Shown here one piece after another: positions 16,829-25,775 of a stretch of DNA of 64,000 bases. Source of the DNA: Bradymonas sp963697525. Its GTDB lineage: Bacteria > Myxococcota_A > Bradymonadia > Bradymonadales > Bradymonadaceae. The translations under genes were made by a program, and so were the position numbers. Location of the stretch: positions 2,046,001 through 2,110,000 of the forward strand of contig OY969087.1 of assembly GCA_963697525.1 (NCBI GenBank), given 5' to 3'. Within the stretch, counting starts at the first letter, position 1; every line of letters starts with the position of its first letter. The notes under the pieces were generated by a model. That model worked only from the letters and a program-made list of their open reading frames with translations. It was not told the origin of the DNA and searched no databases.

Positions 16829-17590
16829 TCACGGCATCGTAATGCTGATCGAGTAGTCGCCCTCGGTGCCCAATTCGCCGTCGACGATGATGTAGCTCGT
16901 CTGCCCGCCGGGGGCGTCGAAGGTCAACTGCTCGGCCTGGCCGGGGCCGTTGAGCACGGTGCCGTCGATGCACGCCGACGCCGAGCAATCCGAGCGCACG
17001 TAGATAAATGGGTCGAAGGTCGCGTCCGCCGGCGTCACCCTGACCTGGTAGGTCGTGGTCGTCGTCGGCGAGACCGCCCACACCTCGTCCTTGCCGCTGA
17101 TCGAACCGTTGGGGCAATTGTCCGCCGACAGCGACGCCGAGTAGTCGTCGGTGGCGTCGGTGGTGCTCTGGTTGTCCCAGGTGCCCCCGGCGGTGGCGTC
17201 GAGGGCCTCGGCGCAGGTATCGCCCGCGCTCGCCGACGTGGCGGCGTCGGCGGAGGTCGCGTCCGGCGTGCCCGCGTCGGTGCCCGTATCCGGCCCCACA
17301 TCCACCCCAATATCGGCGCCGGCGTCGGCGGGCACATCGGACGCGGCGTCCACCGGTTGGGTATCTGGCGCGGTGTCCACGGCCACGTCGACCGCCGCGT
17401 CGGTGGCCGCGTCCATGCCAGTCGCCACGTCCCGGACCGCCGTGTCGGTCGCGACGTCCGCCGCCGCATCGGCGGTCGCGTCCGCGCCAGTATCGGCACC
17501 ATTATGATTGGCGGGCTGGTTGTCGTCGCTGCAGGCGGAGAGCACGCAGAAGCTTGCGATCAGGAGCATTAGGGCAGAGCGGTTCGTCAT
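16829..17590 (-). CDS. Asp/Ala-rich lipoprotein with PPC-like C-terminal domain
   Basis: About 253 residues from M-T-N-R-S. Lipobox L-S-A-C is at about 17-20. Residues 30-120 are a low-complexity linker made almost entirely of D, A, T, V and P (for example T-D-A-A-V-D-V-A-V-D-T), expected to be flexible and surface-exposed. The C-terminal 130 residues form a beta sandwich like bacterial pre-peptidase C-terminal domains (V-R-V-T-P-A-D-A-T-F-D-P-F-I-Y-V-R, then C-S-A-S-A-C). A surface lipoprotein with a spacer and a binding domain is the likeliest reading; the ligand is unknown. It is convergent with the DAC gene across only a few bases. Confidence 0.72.
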   Translation of the reverse strand: MTNRSALMLLIASFCVLSACSDDNQPANHNGADTGADATADAAADVATDTAVRDVATGMDAATDAAVDVAVDTAPDTQPVDAASDVPADAGADIGVDVGPDTGTDAGTPDATSADAATSASAGDTCAEALDATAGGTWDNQSTTDATDDYSASLSADNCPNGSISGKDEVWAVSPTTTTTYQVRVTPADATFDPFIYVRSDCSASACIDGTVLNGPGQAEQLTFDAPGGQTSYIIVDGELGTEGDYSISITMP

Positions 17591-17982
17591 GTTGCAAATC
17601 ATACGCATGGTCACGGCATTTCAGGTCAGAGATGATTTATGGCGATCTCTTGGATTCTGCAGTGAACTGAATTGAGAGGCAAGACTGCGGGGACAGCGCA
17701 GTTTTCGATGTGGAGATGACGAGCGTTGACCCTTCCGAGGGTGCGCCACCTCGAGCGCGCCTTGCGGCGCCTCGAGTGGGCTTACCCCCGGTCACGGTCT
17801 GGTTCTGCGCCCAACGGAACTGCCAGCCAAACCGCGCTCATGCACGTTGGAGCCAGCCAAACCGCGCTCATGCACGTTGGAGCCAGCCAAACCGCCCCCA
17901 CAATGCCCCCCCCTTCACCACCGGCGAAATTTGACACCCTCCACGCCCACAACATACCCTGCAAGGGCAGAAAACCGCCAAA
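17591..17982. other. Divergent promoter region with tandem repeats
   Basis: No credible gene lies here. The first 110 bases next to the minus-strand lipoprotein are comparatively AT-rich and are the likely promoter zone. The rest holds the tandem repeat at 17822-17895 and runs to the uncertain start of the vWA gene. Confidence 0.5.
17822..17895. repeat. 30-bp tandem repeat, two and a half copies
   Basis: The unit begins AGCCAGCCAAACCGC and ends GCACGTTGG. Two full copies (from about 17822 and 17851) are followed by a half copy breaking off after AGCCAGCCAAACCGC. The GC-skewed unit contains GCACGT, a possible protein-binding half-site. It lies 90-160 bases upstream of the vWA gene. Confidence 0.8.
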
Positions 17983-20787
17983 TTGGTAGAGGGTTTGTTG
18001 TACCGACCGTCGAAGACGATAGCAAATAGGAGGGGTGCCGCGCGAGCCCGCCTCGCCTTGTGGGGGCTGCTGCTTGCGCTGACGTGCATTGCCACGCCTG
18101 CCCTCGCCGGTGACCGCACCGAGTTGTCGTCGGCCCAGGCGCGCACGGCGCAGTACGTGTTCATCATCGACGATTCCGGCAGCATGAGCCGGCGCGTCGG
18201 CGGGGACGCGGCCGCCGACCCGGACCGCCTGGCCGTATTCGCCGCGCGCTCGACGCTGAGCATGCTCGACGACGTCGACGAGGCCACGGTGGTGCGCCTC
18301 AACGGGCCGCCAAATGGCGAGCCCATCGTGCCCATCGCGCCGCTGGCCGACAACCGCAAGAAGCTCGAGCATGTGCTCGCGCTCGACGGGCGGCTGGCCC
18401 AATACGGCGGCAAATACACCCCGTGCTCCAAGACGCTCGGCGCGGTCAAAAAGGCGCTCAACGACGCCTACCGGCCCAACGTCGCCCAGGTGGTGATGTT
18501 TTTGACCGACGGGGCGTGCACCGGCCAGACGCCGTCGGCGTCGGGCTTCTTGAAGGGGCTGAAGTCGGCTGACGACGAGCTGTTCAAATTCTACCTGCTG
18601 CGCTTTCGCGGCCGCGACTACACCCCGGCGCTGGCTCATCTGGCCAAGCGGACCGGCGGCATGGCCTTCGAGGCCAGCGCCGGCGACCCGACGGCGATCT
18701 TGAAGCCCTTTGCCAGCGCCCTGTCGCGCTCGCAGGGCTATGAGTCCTACCTGCTCACGCCCAAAAATCACATGCTCGCCGCTCACCAGGGCGCGCGGCG
18801 CGTGCGCCTTCTGGCGGTCGCGCCCGACCGCGGCAAAGACCTCGAATTTTCCATCGATCCCGCGCGCAAGGGAACGAAACCCAAGCTTTTGGGCGCGCCC
18901 AAAAAGGGCCTGCACCAATACGCCGACGGGCGGCGCTACCGCTACGCGGCCATCGACTACAAGCCGGGGACCACGCCGGTGAGCGTGACGGTCAACGGCG
19001 CCGGGCGCGACTGGAAGGTCGTCGCCGTGCCCGAGTACCGCCTTTTCGTGGACATGAACCTGCGCGAGGGGCCCTGCGCCAAGAAGACCGGCCACGACCA
19101 CCTGCATTATGCCGAGGTGGGCGCCAACATCTGCGTGGAGGTCGACCTGATCAACGAGAAGGGCCAGACGGTGACCGCCGACGTCGCCCGCCGCGGCAGT
19201 GAGGCGCTGGTGCGCTACACGCCGCCTGGTGCCGATAAGCCGCGCGAGCTGCCCGCTTCGCGAAGCGGTGACAAGGCCAGCTTCGTCATCGAGCGCGCCA
19301 ATCTGGAGAAAGGCGACCACATCTTTCGGCCGGTGGTACGCCTGGCGGTGCCCGGCCAGTCCGGCAAAGCCGGCGCCACGGTGACCATCAAGGGCGCCGC
19401 CCAGACCCTGCAGGTCAGCTCGCTGAATATCGCCGCCACGCCCAACCGCGTCGACTTCGGCGCGCTGGTGCCCGGCACCGCCAAATTCGACAACGTCAAA
19501 ATCGCGGGCAACTTCCCCACCGCTCGCGCCCGGCTGGTCGTGCAAAGCCGCGACGACGTGCCCGATTGCGTGCGCTTCGCGCTGGGCGGCAAGAAGGAGG
19601 GCGAGCCCCAAAAGATCACCTCCGGGCAGTCCTACCAACTCGGCGTCGACGTCGCGTCGTACTGCGGCGCCTCGTCGTTCAAGCGCGACATTCAGACGGC
19701 CGTGCGCGTCGAATTCGACCAGTCCGGCCAATTGTTGAACCTGCCCACGCTGGTCATCCCCGTTCACTTTGGCCTGGTCGACGAGATCTCGGTGCCCAAA
19801 GGCCTGTCGGCCGACCTGCACGCCGGCGAGTCCCAAGACCTCGACCTGCGCGTGGGCGGCAATTTCAAGAAGGACGCCACCTTCAAGGTGCTCGTGCCGC
19901 CGATCGACGAGCGCAAAAGCTGGCCGTCGGACGGCGACAAACTCGCCCTCGAATTTCTGGATGATCACGGCCAACCGATCCACAATGCAGACGACGAGCT
20001 CGCACAAGCGACCAAGGTGAGCTTTGCCCCCGGCGGTAAGGCCGCACCGTTGCATCTGCGCGCTCAGTCGGACGCCTGTTGCGGCGGAGGCACCTATCGC
20101 ACCGAGCTGGCGCTCGTGCCCACGTCGGGCACCAAAGAGCCCATCCGCGTGCCCGTCGAGGTCCACGTCCAGGAGAGCAGCGTGTGGAATTGCTGGGGCC
20201 CGGCGATTCTGTGGGGCTTGCTCGCGCTCTTGGTGCTGTTGTTGGTGCTGTACGTCTACAATATGTTTCGAAACAGCAGCTTCTTGAGCAAAAAGCAGCT
20301 CATCAACCAGCTCAAATTGCTCGAATGGGGCCCCACCGGCATGCCCACGGCGGCGTCCGACGGCCCCACGAAGGTGCGCAACATCATCGACAAGGAGTTT
20401 AGCTTCGGCGCTCGCCTGGCGGCCTGGCTCAAGGCCAACCCGCTGAAGATCGGCCTGCCGAACGACTACAAATACGACGAGACGATCCGCGTGACCTTCA
20501 ACGCCGAGCAGCCGCGCCTGACGCGCATCAAAGTGCTCGACGAGGTCGGCCACTACGATAAGCTCGACCGAAACCCGATCTCGGCGGCTTCAGTGTACGC
20601 CTCCAAAAACCGCGGCTTTTACGGCGTCCCCGACCTCGACGGCTTCGTCGGCTCACTATGCCACGAAACCTACATCGGCCCGCCCACCGGCGAGCTTGAG
20701 GTCGCCGCATTGAACGGCGTGCAGCTCGTCCTCGACGACCGTGAGCGCCTACCGGGCAACTTCGCCGGCTGGGAGATTGGATATTGA
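17983..20787 (+). CDS. Membrane-anchored von Willebrand factor A protein
   Basis: 934 residues from a TTG start; no ATG is available, and the strong AGGAGG at 18028 does not fit an in-frame start, so the start is uncertain. A signal peptide ends near A-L-A-G (40-43). The vWA domain begins at once: the MIDAS motif D-D-S-G-S-M-S is at 63-69 and F-L-T-D-G at about 174-178, so divalent-metal-dependent ligand binding is likely. A large beta-rich periplasmic region follows, then one transmembrane helix (about 739-762) and a cytoplasmic tail of about 170 residues. The layout fits a receptor coupling the periplasm to the cytoplasmic tubulin-like protein encoded next. The last 170 residues have no recognised domain. 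Confidence 0.8.
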   Translation: MVEGLLYRPSKTIANRRGAARARLALWGLLLALTCIATPALAGDRTELSSAQARTAQYVFIIDDSGSMSRRVGGDAAADPDRLAVFAARSTLSMLDDVDEATVVRLNGPPNGEPIVPIAPLADNRKKLEHVLALDGRLAQYGGKYTPCSKTLGAVKKALNDAYRPNVAQVVMFLTDGACTGQTPSASGFLKGLKSADDELFKFYLLRFRGRDYTPALAHLAKRTGGMAFEASAGDPTAILKPFASALSRSQGYESYLLTPKNHMLAAHQGARRVRLLAVAPDRGKDLEFSIDPARKGTKPKLLGAPKKGLHQYADGRRYRYAAIDYKPGTTPVSVTVNGAGRDWKVVAVPEYRLFVDMNLREGPCAKKTGHDHLHYAEVGANICVEVDLINEKGQTVTADVARRGSEALVRYTPPGADKPRELPASRSGDKASFVIERANLEKGDHIFRPVVRLAVPGQSGKAGATVTIKGAAQTLQVSSLNIAATPNRVDFGALVPGTAKFDNVKIAGNFPTARARLVVQSRDDVPDCVRFALGGKKEGEPQKITSGQSYQLGVDVASYCGASSFKRDIQTAVRVEFDQSGQLLNLPTLVIPVHFGLVDEISVPKGLSADLHAGESQDLDLRVGGNFKKDATFKVLVPPIDERKSWPSDGDKLALEFLDDHGQPIHNADDELAQATKVSFAPGGKAAPLHLRAQSDACCGGGTYRTELALVPTSGTKEPIRVPVEVHVQESSVWNCWGPAILWGLLALLVLLLVLYVYNMFRNSSFLSKKQLINQLKLLEWGPTGMPTAASDGPTKVRNIIDKEFSFGARLAAWLKANPLKIGLPNDYKYDETIRVTFNAEQPRLTRIKVLDEVGHYDKLDRNPISAASVYASKNRGFYGVPDLDGFVGSLCHETYIGPPTGELEVAALNGVQLVLDDRERLPGNFAGWEIGY

Positions 20788-20836
20788 TGCTCTGAGGCAC
20801 GGAGCCTCCGAGGCTCAGAGACACGTGAGCGCATGA

Positions 20837-20968
20837 AGGCATGGAGCGAGCACATGGAGCGGCTTTGAAGCACGGAGGAAGGGCGACCGTGCTGCGGGAA
20901 CGCGCGAATGAGCGACAGCATCTTCAATGGCCTCAAAGCCGCTCCACGTGCTCGCTTCGTGGCTCCAA
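20837..20968. repeat. Inverted repeat with flanking CTCAGAGG tandem units
   Basis: Arms of about 40 bp (20837-20877 and 20925-20968) share GCGAGCAC, TGGAGCGGCTTTGA and GGAG in inverted order. Between about 20991 and 21032 the unit AGAGGCTC or AGAGTCTC is repeated at least five times. The whole occupies most of the 289-bp gap between the vWA and tubulin-like genes, so the two genes may be cotranscribed through it. Confidence 0.7.
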
Positions 20969-21076
20969 GAATTCCATGTCTCCACGCATCAGAGGCTCAG
21001 AGGCTCAGAGGCTCAGAGTCTCAGAGTCTCAGTGAACTGACTGCATAGGATCTCAGATCCAGCGAGTGAGATACAG

Positions 21077-24000
21077 ATGGCCAATGAACAAGCCGTTGTC
21101 GAAGAGATGCTGACCAAGCCGAGCATGGTCTGCCCAACGCTATTTGTGGGGATCGGCGGGTGTGGCTGCCGCATCGCGGTGCGCGTGGTCGAGCATTTGA
21201 AGCGCCAGCCCGACTATAAGGAGCGCTACAGCGACCTGATCAAGGTGGCCCTGGTGGACACCAATATCAACGACCTGGAGGCCCACCGCGAGCACGCCGA
21301 CGAGGCTTTTCTCATCAGCAACTTCGAGAAAGAAGAGTACGCCAACCTGGCGGCGGGCAAGCTCTTTTTGGAGGCCGACGACTACTTCACCCAGTGGGTG
21401 CCCCAGGACTATCGGTTCCGCGCCGGGGACACCGCCGGGGCGGGTCAGATCCGCATCGAGAGTCGTTTGGGCACCTACTACCAGATGAAGCACAAGAATA
21501 TGGTGCCGCGCTTTCGGCGCCTGCTCGAGCAGATGAAGTCCCACGAGCACGGCCACCGTCGCCTGGATAGCACCGAGATCCGCATCATCATGTGCTACTC
21601 GGTCGCCGGCGGCACCGGCTCGGGCAGCCACCTGCCGCTGGCGTATACGCTTCGCGACCAGGCCAAAGAGCTCGGAAAGCCCACGCTCATCGGGGTGTGC
21701 GTGCAGCCGGCGGTCTTCGAGGACAAGACCGGCGCCAACAAAGACGGCACGTTCGCCAACGGCTACGCCGCGCTCAAGGAGGTCGAGCACCTCATGAAGC
21801 TGGGCGCGCCGGAGTCGCGTTTTTACCCCGAAGACGGCATCGAATTTCACTACGACCCGTCGGACTCCTCCAAGCGGCGCGTCCACCAGCAGCCCTTCGA
21901 GTTCGTCTACGTCATCGACAAGCCGGAGTCGTACAGCCTCAAAAACCCGGTCGAAGCCGCCGCGGACGGGCTGTATTTGCAATTCTTCTCGCCGATCTTC
22001 AGCGAGCAGGCCGGCGACTACGACAACTACACCCAGCACCAGCGCTTTTTGGTGCCCCACGATTTCGAGGCCAAGGGGATCGTCGGCTACACGCAATATT
22101 ACGGCTCGTACGGCTCGGCGGTGCTGCTGGTGCCCGTGCCCGGGCTGGTCGATTATTGCGCGCGCTCGGCGGCGCTGGGTCTGATGCGCCAGAGCTTTTT
22201 GGGGAGCGTGCCGGGCGATGCCACCTACGAGGCGGTGCGCGCCAACTCCAAGACCTTCTTCGAGGTCACCGAGAGCGACGACAGTGAAAGCGCGCCCATT
22301 CACCTGGCCGACTTTCGCAAGAAGGACTCCCAGACCCAAAAGCGGCTGCGCGATCGCCTTTTCCAGAAGCGCGTGCGCCTGCTGGCGGCCTGTGAGCACG
22401 ACAAGGGCCAATCCAGCCAGTTCATGGAGATCTTTCGGCACGGACACGTGCCTGGAAGCGTGCCTACCATCGAGGGTGGCGTGGACGTCGACGAGGAGGC
22501 CGAGCGGCGCGACCGCGACAACCTCGGCCAGGGCGGCATGCGCTACTCCATCGGGGCGATCTTGCTCGAAGCGGTCGCCGGCGAGCACTCGGCGGGGCTG
22601 ACGCGGCGGGCGTATGCGACCATCGACTCCGAGATGAAGAGCCGGGTCCAGAAGACCGCCTACGAAAAAGAGGACTTCGGCTACTGGCGAAGCATCGTGA
22701 GCAACGCCGCGCGAAATTTTGCACAAGCGGGCATGCGCATCATTGAGAACGGCTACCGCGACCATCGCACCGACACGATCATCCCCGGTATGGAGCAGTT
22801 GGTCGACCTCGATTTCATGAAGGACGACGCCGGCGAGGTCAACCTGGCTGCCCAGCGCTACGCGGCGCTGAGCGTGCTCGACGCGCTCAAGGCGGACGAC
22901 ACCCAGCTTCGTGAGCCCAAGCCGCCGCAATTCGACTACGACGATGACGACCGCGTCAAAGAGGACGACTTCAAGCGCGTGCTCGAGCAATTGTATAAAT
23001 ACGAGGCCGACAAGGCCTTCCACGAGGTCCAAAAGGCGTTTTTGGACCAGCGCGCGCTGTTTCGCGACAAGCTCGCCCGCATGGCCGACCAACTTCGCGG
23101 CCTCGAGCAGGGTTTCGAAGAGTTCGCGCGCAAGCAGGACAAAAAGATCCAGCGAAAGCGCATCGAGGGCGACGAATCGGCCAACCAATTCGTCATCGAC
23201 TCGGAGGCCCTGCAGATCGAAAACGGCCGGCGCATGTGGGACTTTTACTACGAGGACAAGGTCGCCCCGCTCAGCGAGCTGAGCCTGCAAAATAAGCAGG
23301 TCCAGGCGCGCTTGAGCGGCACCGTGCGCATGATGAGCCTGCAAAAGAGCCTGGGCAATACCGCTAAATTGCAGAAGCTGTTCGAGTCGCTGCACGACTA
23401 CGCCCAGGGCTTCTTGGAGATCCACATCGGCGGCGATCCCAAGGCCCAAGATCCGGTGCGCCGCGATGGGCTTCGCCTGTCCGACGCGCTCGAGCTCGAG
23501 GCCGAATACCGCGCGCTCTTTCGCACCAACCAGGAGGACATCGAGCGCGAGGGCGCCCAGGCCATCCGCAACGTCGTCGCCGAGTACCGCGCCCAACCCG
23601 ACGAGGAGCAGATCGACCTGGGCCACGAGATCTACCAGGAGTATTTCCGCGACAAGATCAAGCGCATCCAGGCCGAAAAGGCCTCGCTTCTGTGCAGCTA
23701 CGACGAGTCGCGCGACCAGCACGGCGGCGTGCGCCCCGACCATGTTTTTCTGGGCGTCATCGCCGAGGACTTCGATAACGGCGACATCGAGGCGGCCATC
23801 AAGAGCGTGGAGACCGCCGGCATCAAGTGGGTCACCGAGGGCTGGCACGACCCACACAAGATCGTGTTCTACCGCGCCGTGTTGAACGTGCCGCTGTACG
23901 TCTTCGGGCGCATGAACGAGATGAAGGAGTATTACTACCGGTTCAAAAACCTGGCCAAGCGCTCCAAGGTGTTGCACATCGACAAGAATTGGGAGCACGC

Positions 24001-24814
24001 GCTGCCCGATCTGGACCCCGACGGCGCCCAGGAAAAGCACCGCCAGGAGATGGTGCGCCAGCATATCATCAACTTCGGCGTGCTTTTGACGGTCAACGAC
24101 CCCTTTGGCAACAACAAGGGCTTCATCGTCCACCGCGACAGCAAATACTACCTGCGCCCGCCCAACAGCGTGCCCACCGAGGGCGCCGACGGACTCGCCT
24201 GCCTGGGAGACACGCTCACCGAGGCCATCGAGGCGCTGCCGACCGTGCTCGAGCGCGAGAAGGTCAAATACCTCTCCTTCCAGCAGATGCTCCAGGCCGT
24301 CCAGGATGGCCTGGCCCCACTGGTCTTGGAGCGCGTGGTGCGCCTGCCGTTCAAGTGGCGCAGAAACCGCGACCAACTGCGCACCCAATACGGCACCGAG
24401 CCCACTGCCGAGCAACAGCTCAAGCTGCAGGATTACACCGACAGCTTCGAGCGCATGAAGGAGGCCCTGGAGGCGCTTTTGGACCGGCTGCGCAACATCG
24501 AGGCCGAGCAGATGACCATCGGCGGCGCCATGGACGCCAACTCGGCGGGCTTGACCGACCAGCAGGCCCAGTCCAACCTGCGCCAATCCATCGAGCTTCT
24601 GCGAGGCTTCGTCGAGGGCTGGCGCGGCATGGAGCACCCCGAGGAGAGCCGCACGGTGCCCCGCGACTTCCAAAACCTCTTCCAGCCCATGCAGGAAGAA
24701 AAGCTCAAGGACACCCTCGAAATCCTGCGCTCCGGCGAGATCGACCGCGCCTCCTTCGAGAAGCCGGCGCCCAAGGCGCCGCAGCCCGAGGCGTGGCCGA
24801 CCGAGGACGAGTGA
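21077..24814 (+). CDS. Tubulin/FtsZ-superfamily large protein (Tubulin_2-like)
   Basis: 1245 residues. The N-terminal GTPase-like domain has the tubulin hallmarks: an N-terminal nucleotide loop V-G-I-G-G-C-G-C-R (24-32), a strand with V-D-T-N-I-N-D (60-66), a G-A-G-Q loop near 121-124 after A-G-D-T-A, and the signature G-G-T-G-S-G-S at 178-184. These match the FtsZ-like/Tubulin_2 families, which are far longer than FtsZ. The C-terminal 700 residues are charged and helical, with long predicted coiled-coil stretches. No membrane helix is seen, so it should be cytoplasmic and GTP-binding. Members of this superfamily have been proposed to work with vWA proteins in membrane remodelling, and here the vWA gene is immediately upstream. 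Confidence 0.82.
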   Translation: MANEQAVVEEMLTKPSMVCPTLFVGIGGCGCRIAVRVVEHLKRQPDYKERYSDLIKVALVDTNINDLEAHREHADEAFLISNFEKEEYANLAAGKLFLEADDYFTQWVPQDYRFRAGDTAGAGQIRIESRLGTYYQMKHKNMVPRFRRLLEQMKSHEHGHRRLDSTEIRIIMCYSVAGGTGSGSHLPLAYTLRDQAKELGKPTLIGVCVQPAVFEDKTGANKDGTFANGYAALKEVEHLMKLGAPESRFYPEDGIEFHYDPSDSSKRRVHQQPFEFVYVIDKPESYSLKNPVEAAADGLYLQFFSPIFSEQAGDYDNYTQHQRFLVPHDFEAKGIVGYTQYYGSYGSAVLLVPVPGLVDYCARSAALGLMRQSFLGSVPGDATYEAVRANSKTFFEVTESDDSESAPIHLADFRKKDSQTQKRLRDRLFQKRVRLLAACEHDKGQSSQFMEIFRHGHVPGSVPTIEGGVDVDEEAERRDRDNLGQGGMRYSIGAILLEAVAGEHSAGLTRRAYATIDSEMKSRVQKTAYEKEDFGYWRSIVSNAARNFAQAGMRIIENGYRDHRTDTIIPGMEQLVDLDFMKDDAGEVNLAAQRYAALSVLDALKADDTQLREPKPPQFDYDDDDRVKEDDFKRVLEQLYKYEADKAFHEVQKAFLDQRALFRDKLARMADQLRGLEQGFEEFARKQDKKIQRKRIEGDESANQFVIDSEALQIENGRRMWDFYYEDKVAPLSELSLQNKQVQARLSGTVRMMSLQKSLGNTAKLQKLFESLHDYAQGFLEIHIGGDPKAQDPVRRDGLRLSDALELEAEYRALFRTNQEDIEREGAQAIRNVVAEYRAQPDEEQIDLGHEIYQEYFRDKIKRIQAEKASLLCSYDESRDQHGGVRPDHVFLGVIAEDFDNGDIEAAIKSVETAGIKWVTEGWHDPHKIVFYRAVLNVPLYVFGRMNEMKEYYYRFKNLAKRSKVLHIDKNWEHALPDLDPDGAQEKHRQEMVRQHIINFGVLLTVNDPFGNNKGFIVHRDSKYYLRPPNSVPTEGADGLACLGDTLTEAIEALPTVLEREKVKYLSFQQMLQAVQDGLAPLVLERVVRLPFKWRRNRDQLRTQYGTEPTAEQQLKLQDYTDSFERMKEALEALLDRLRNIEAEQMTIGGAMDANSAGLTDQQAQSNLRQSIELLRGFVEGWRGMEHPEESRTVPRDFQNLFQPMQEEKLKDTLEILRSGEIDRASFEKPAPKAPQPEAWPTEDE

Positions 24815-24836
24815 GCGCCCCTGGCCCCGTTCTGCA

Positions 24837-25030
24837 ATGCGCGATGTTAGCCGGTGCGCAGGCAGCCTGCCTGCATTCGGCGGTCGAGCGCGGGCCCTGT
24901 GCCCGCCGAGACGGCCGGAGACGAGGGCCTTGCAGAAGGCCCACGCCAGCTATTTGGGTGGAACTATCATTGAAGGGCGGACGATCAGCCACGTTTGCGC
25001 GAGGCGGTGGATTTGGCAGGGCAGCCACGT
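24837..25030. repeat. Dispersed ~190-bp repeat, copy 1
   Basis: Contains CATTCGGCGGTCGAGCGCGG, GGGCCTTGCAGAAGGCCCAC (a perfect hairpin around GCAGAA) and AGCCACGTTTGCGCGAGGCG. The same ordered blocks recur at 25705-25905, 26590-26800 and, shortened, 30765-30910. No coding frame is conserved between copies. Confidence 0.8.
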
Positions 25031-25159
25031 GGCGATGAGGGCGTACGTCCTGCCAGGTCGCGCCCTCGGTCCCCCGGCGTAGCTTGCCTCTGGCTGGACT
25101 CGCCGCCCCCCGAGAACTACAATCCTCACTGGTCGTCGCCAAGAGCACCGGAGCGTGGC

Positions 25160-25385
25160 ATGCCAATCCCCAACATCCCACCAGAATTCGATAAGTTGAG
25201 CACGTCCGAAAAAATTGAGTACGTGCAAAAGCTATGGGAACGCATCGCCGAAGACACGGAGGCTGTCGAACTCACCGAAGCGCAGCGCGCCGAACTCGAA
25301 TCGACGGCTCGATGCATACCAAGAGAACCCTCACGATGTCTCAGCGTGGGATGACGTCAAGCGACGCATTCGGAGTGACGAGTGA
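25160..25385 (+). pseudogene. RelB-like addiction-module antitoxin, frameshifted
   Basis: The first 48 residues (I-P-P-E-F-D-K-L-S-T-S-E-K-I-E-Y-V-Q-K-L, then L-W-E-R-I-A) match the small putative addiction-module components that pair with RelE/ParE toxins. In the ATG frame the protein then degrades, but the next frame resumes R-L-D-A-Y-Q-E-N-P, W-D-D-V-K-R-R-I-R-S-D-E and a stop. That stop overlaps the toxin GTG, the normal layout for this family. One extra base (or two missing) near 25301-25306 explains the break. It is either a sequencing error or a dead antitoxin. Confidence 0.75.
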
Positions 25386-25678
25386 CGAGCCAGATCGACT
25401 TCCGCCCGGAAGCCGAGAGAGAGATGCGCAGCGCATTCGTCTGGTACGAGGCTCAACAACCCGGCCTCGGCGAGGCGTTCGTGTCAGCAGTCGAGTCCGC
25501 CCTTGAAACGATCTCGACCTTTCCCCAGGCCGCGCCGACCGTACATCGAAATGTCCGCCGTCATCTCCTGAAGCGATTCCCTCACAGTATCCTTTACCTG
25601 GTCGAGCGCGGTCGTATCGTCGTGGTGGCAGTCTATCATGGACGGCGCGACCCGGGTGGGTGGAAGGGCCGCGGTTGA
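25382..25678 (+). CDS. RelE/ParE-family toxin
   Basis: 98 residues from a GTG that overlaps the antitoxin stop. Family signs: an N-terminal helix with A-E-R-E-M-R-S-A-F-V-W-Y, a central R-R-H-L-L-K-R-F-P-H-S-I-L-Y, and the C-terminal V-V-V-A-V-Y-H-G-R-R-D-P-G-G-W. Members inhibit translation (mRNA cleavage on the ribosome) or gyrase, and are held in check by the cognate antitoxin, which here is frameshifted. The frame is intact, so either a functional antitoxin is made despite the apparent frameshift or the toxin is not active. Confidence 0.85.
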   Translation: MTSQIDFRPEAEREMRSAFVWYEAQQPGLGEAFVSAVESALETISTFPQAAPTVHRNVRRHLLKRFPHSILYLVERGRIVVVAVYHGRRDPGGWKGRG

Positions 25679-25775
25679 GACATCAACCGCATTGGCAGTA
25701 CGCGCGTGCTCCGTCGGTCCGCAGCCAGCCTGGCTGCATTCGGCGGTCGAGCGCGGGCCCTGTGCCCGCCGAGAC

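Noticed and set aside
17822..17895. Possible CRISPR array
   Set aside because: Units are directly adjacent without spacers; it is a plain tandem repeat.
21140..24673. Very long open frame on the minus strand opposite the tubulin-like gene
   Set aside because: Its composition (A, V, L, H, D-rich, no motifs) is the mirror of a high-GC coding strand, while the opposite frame has clear family motifs.
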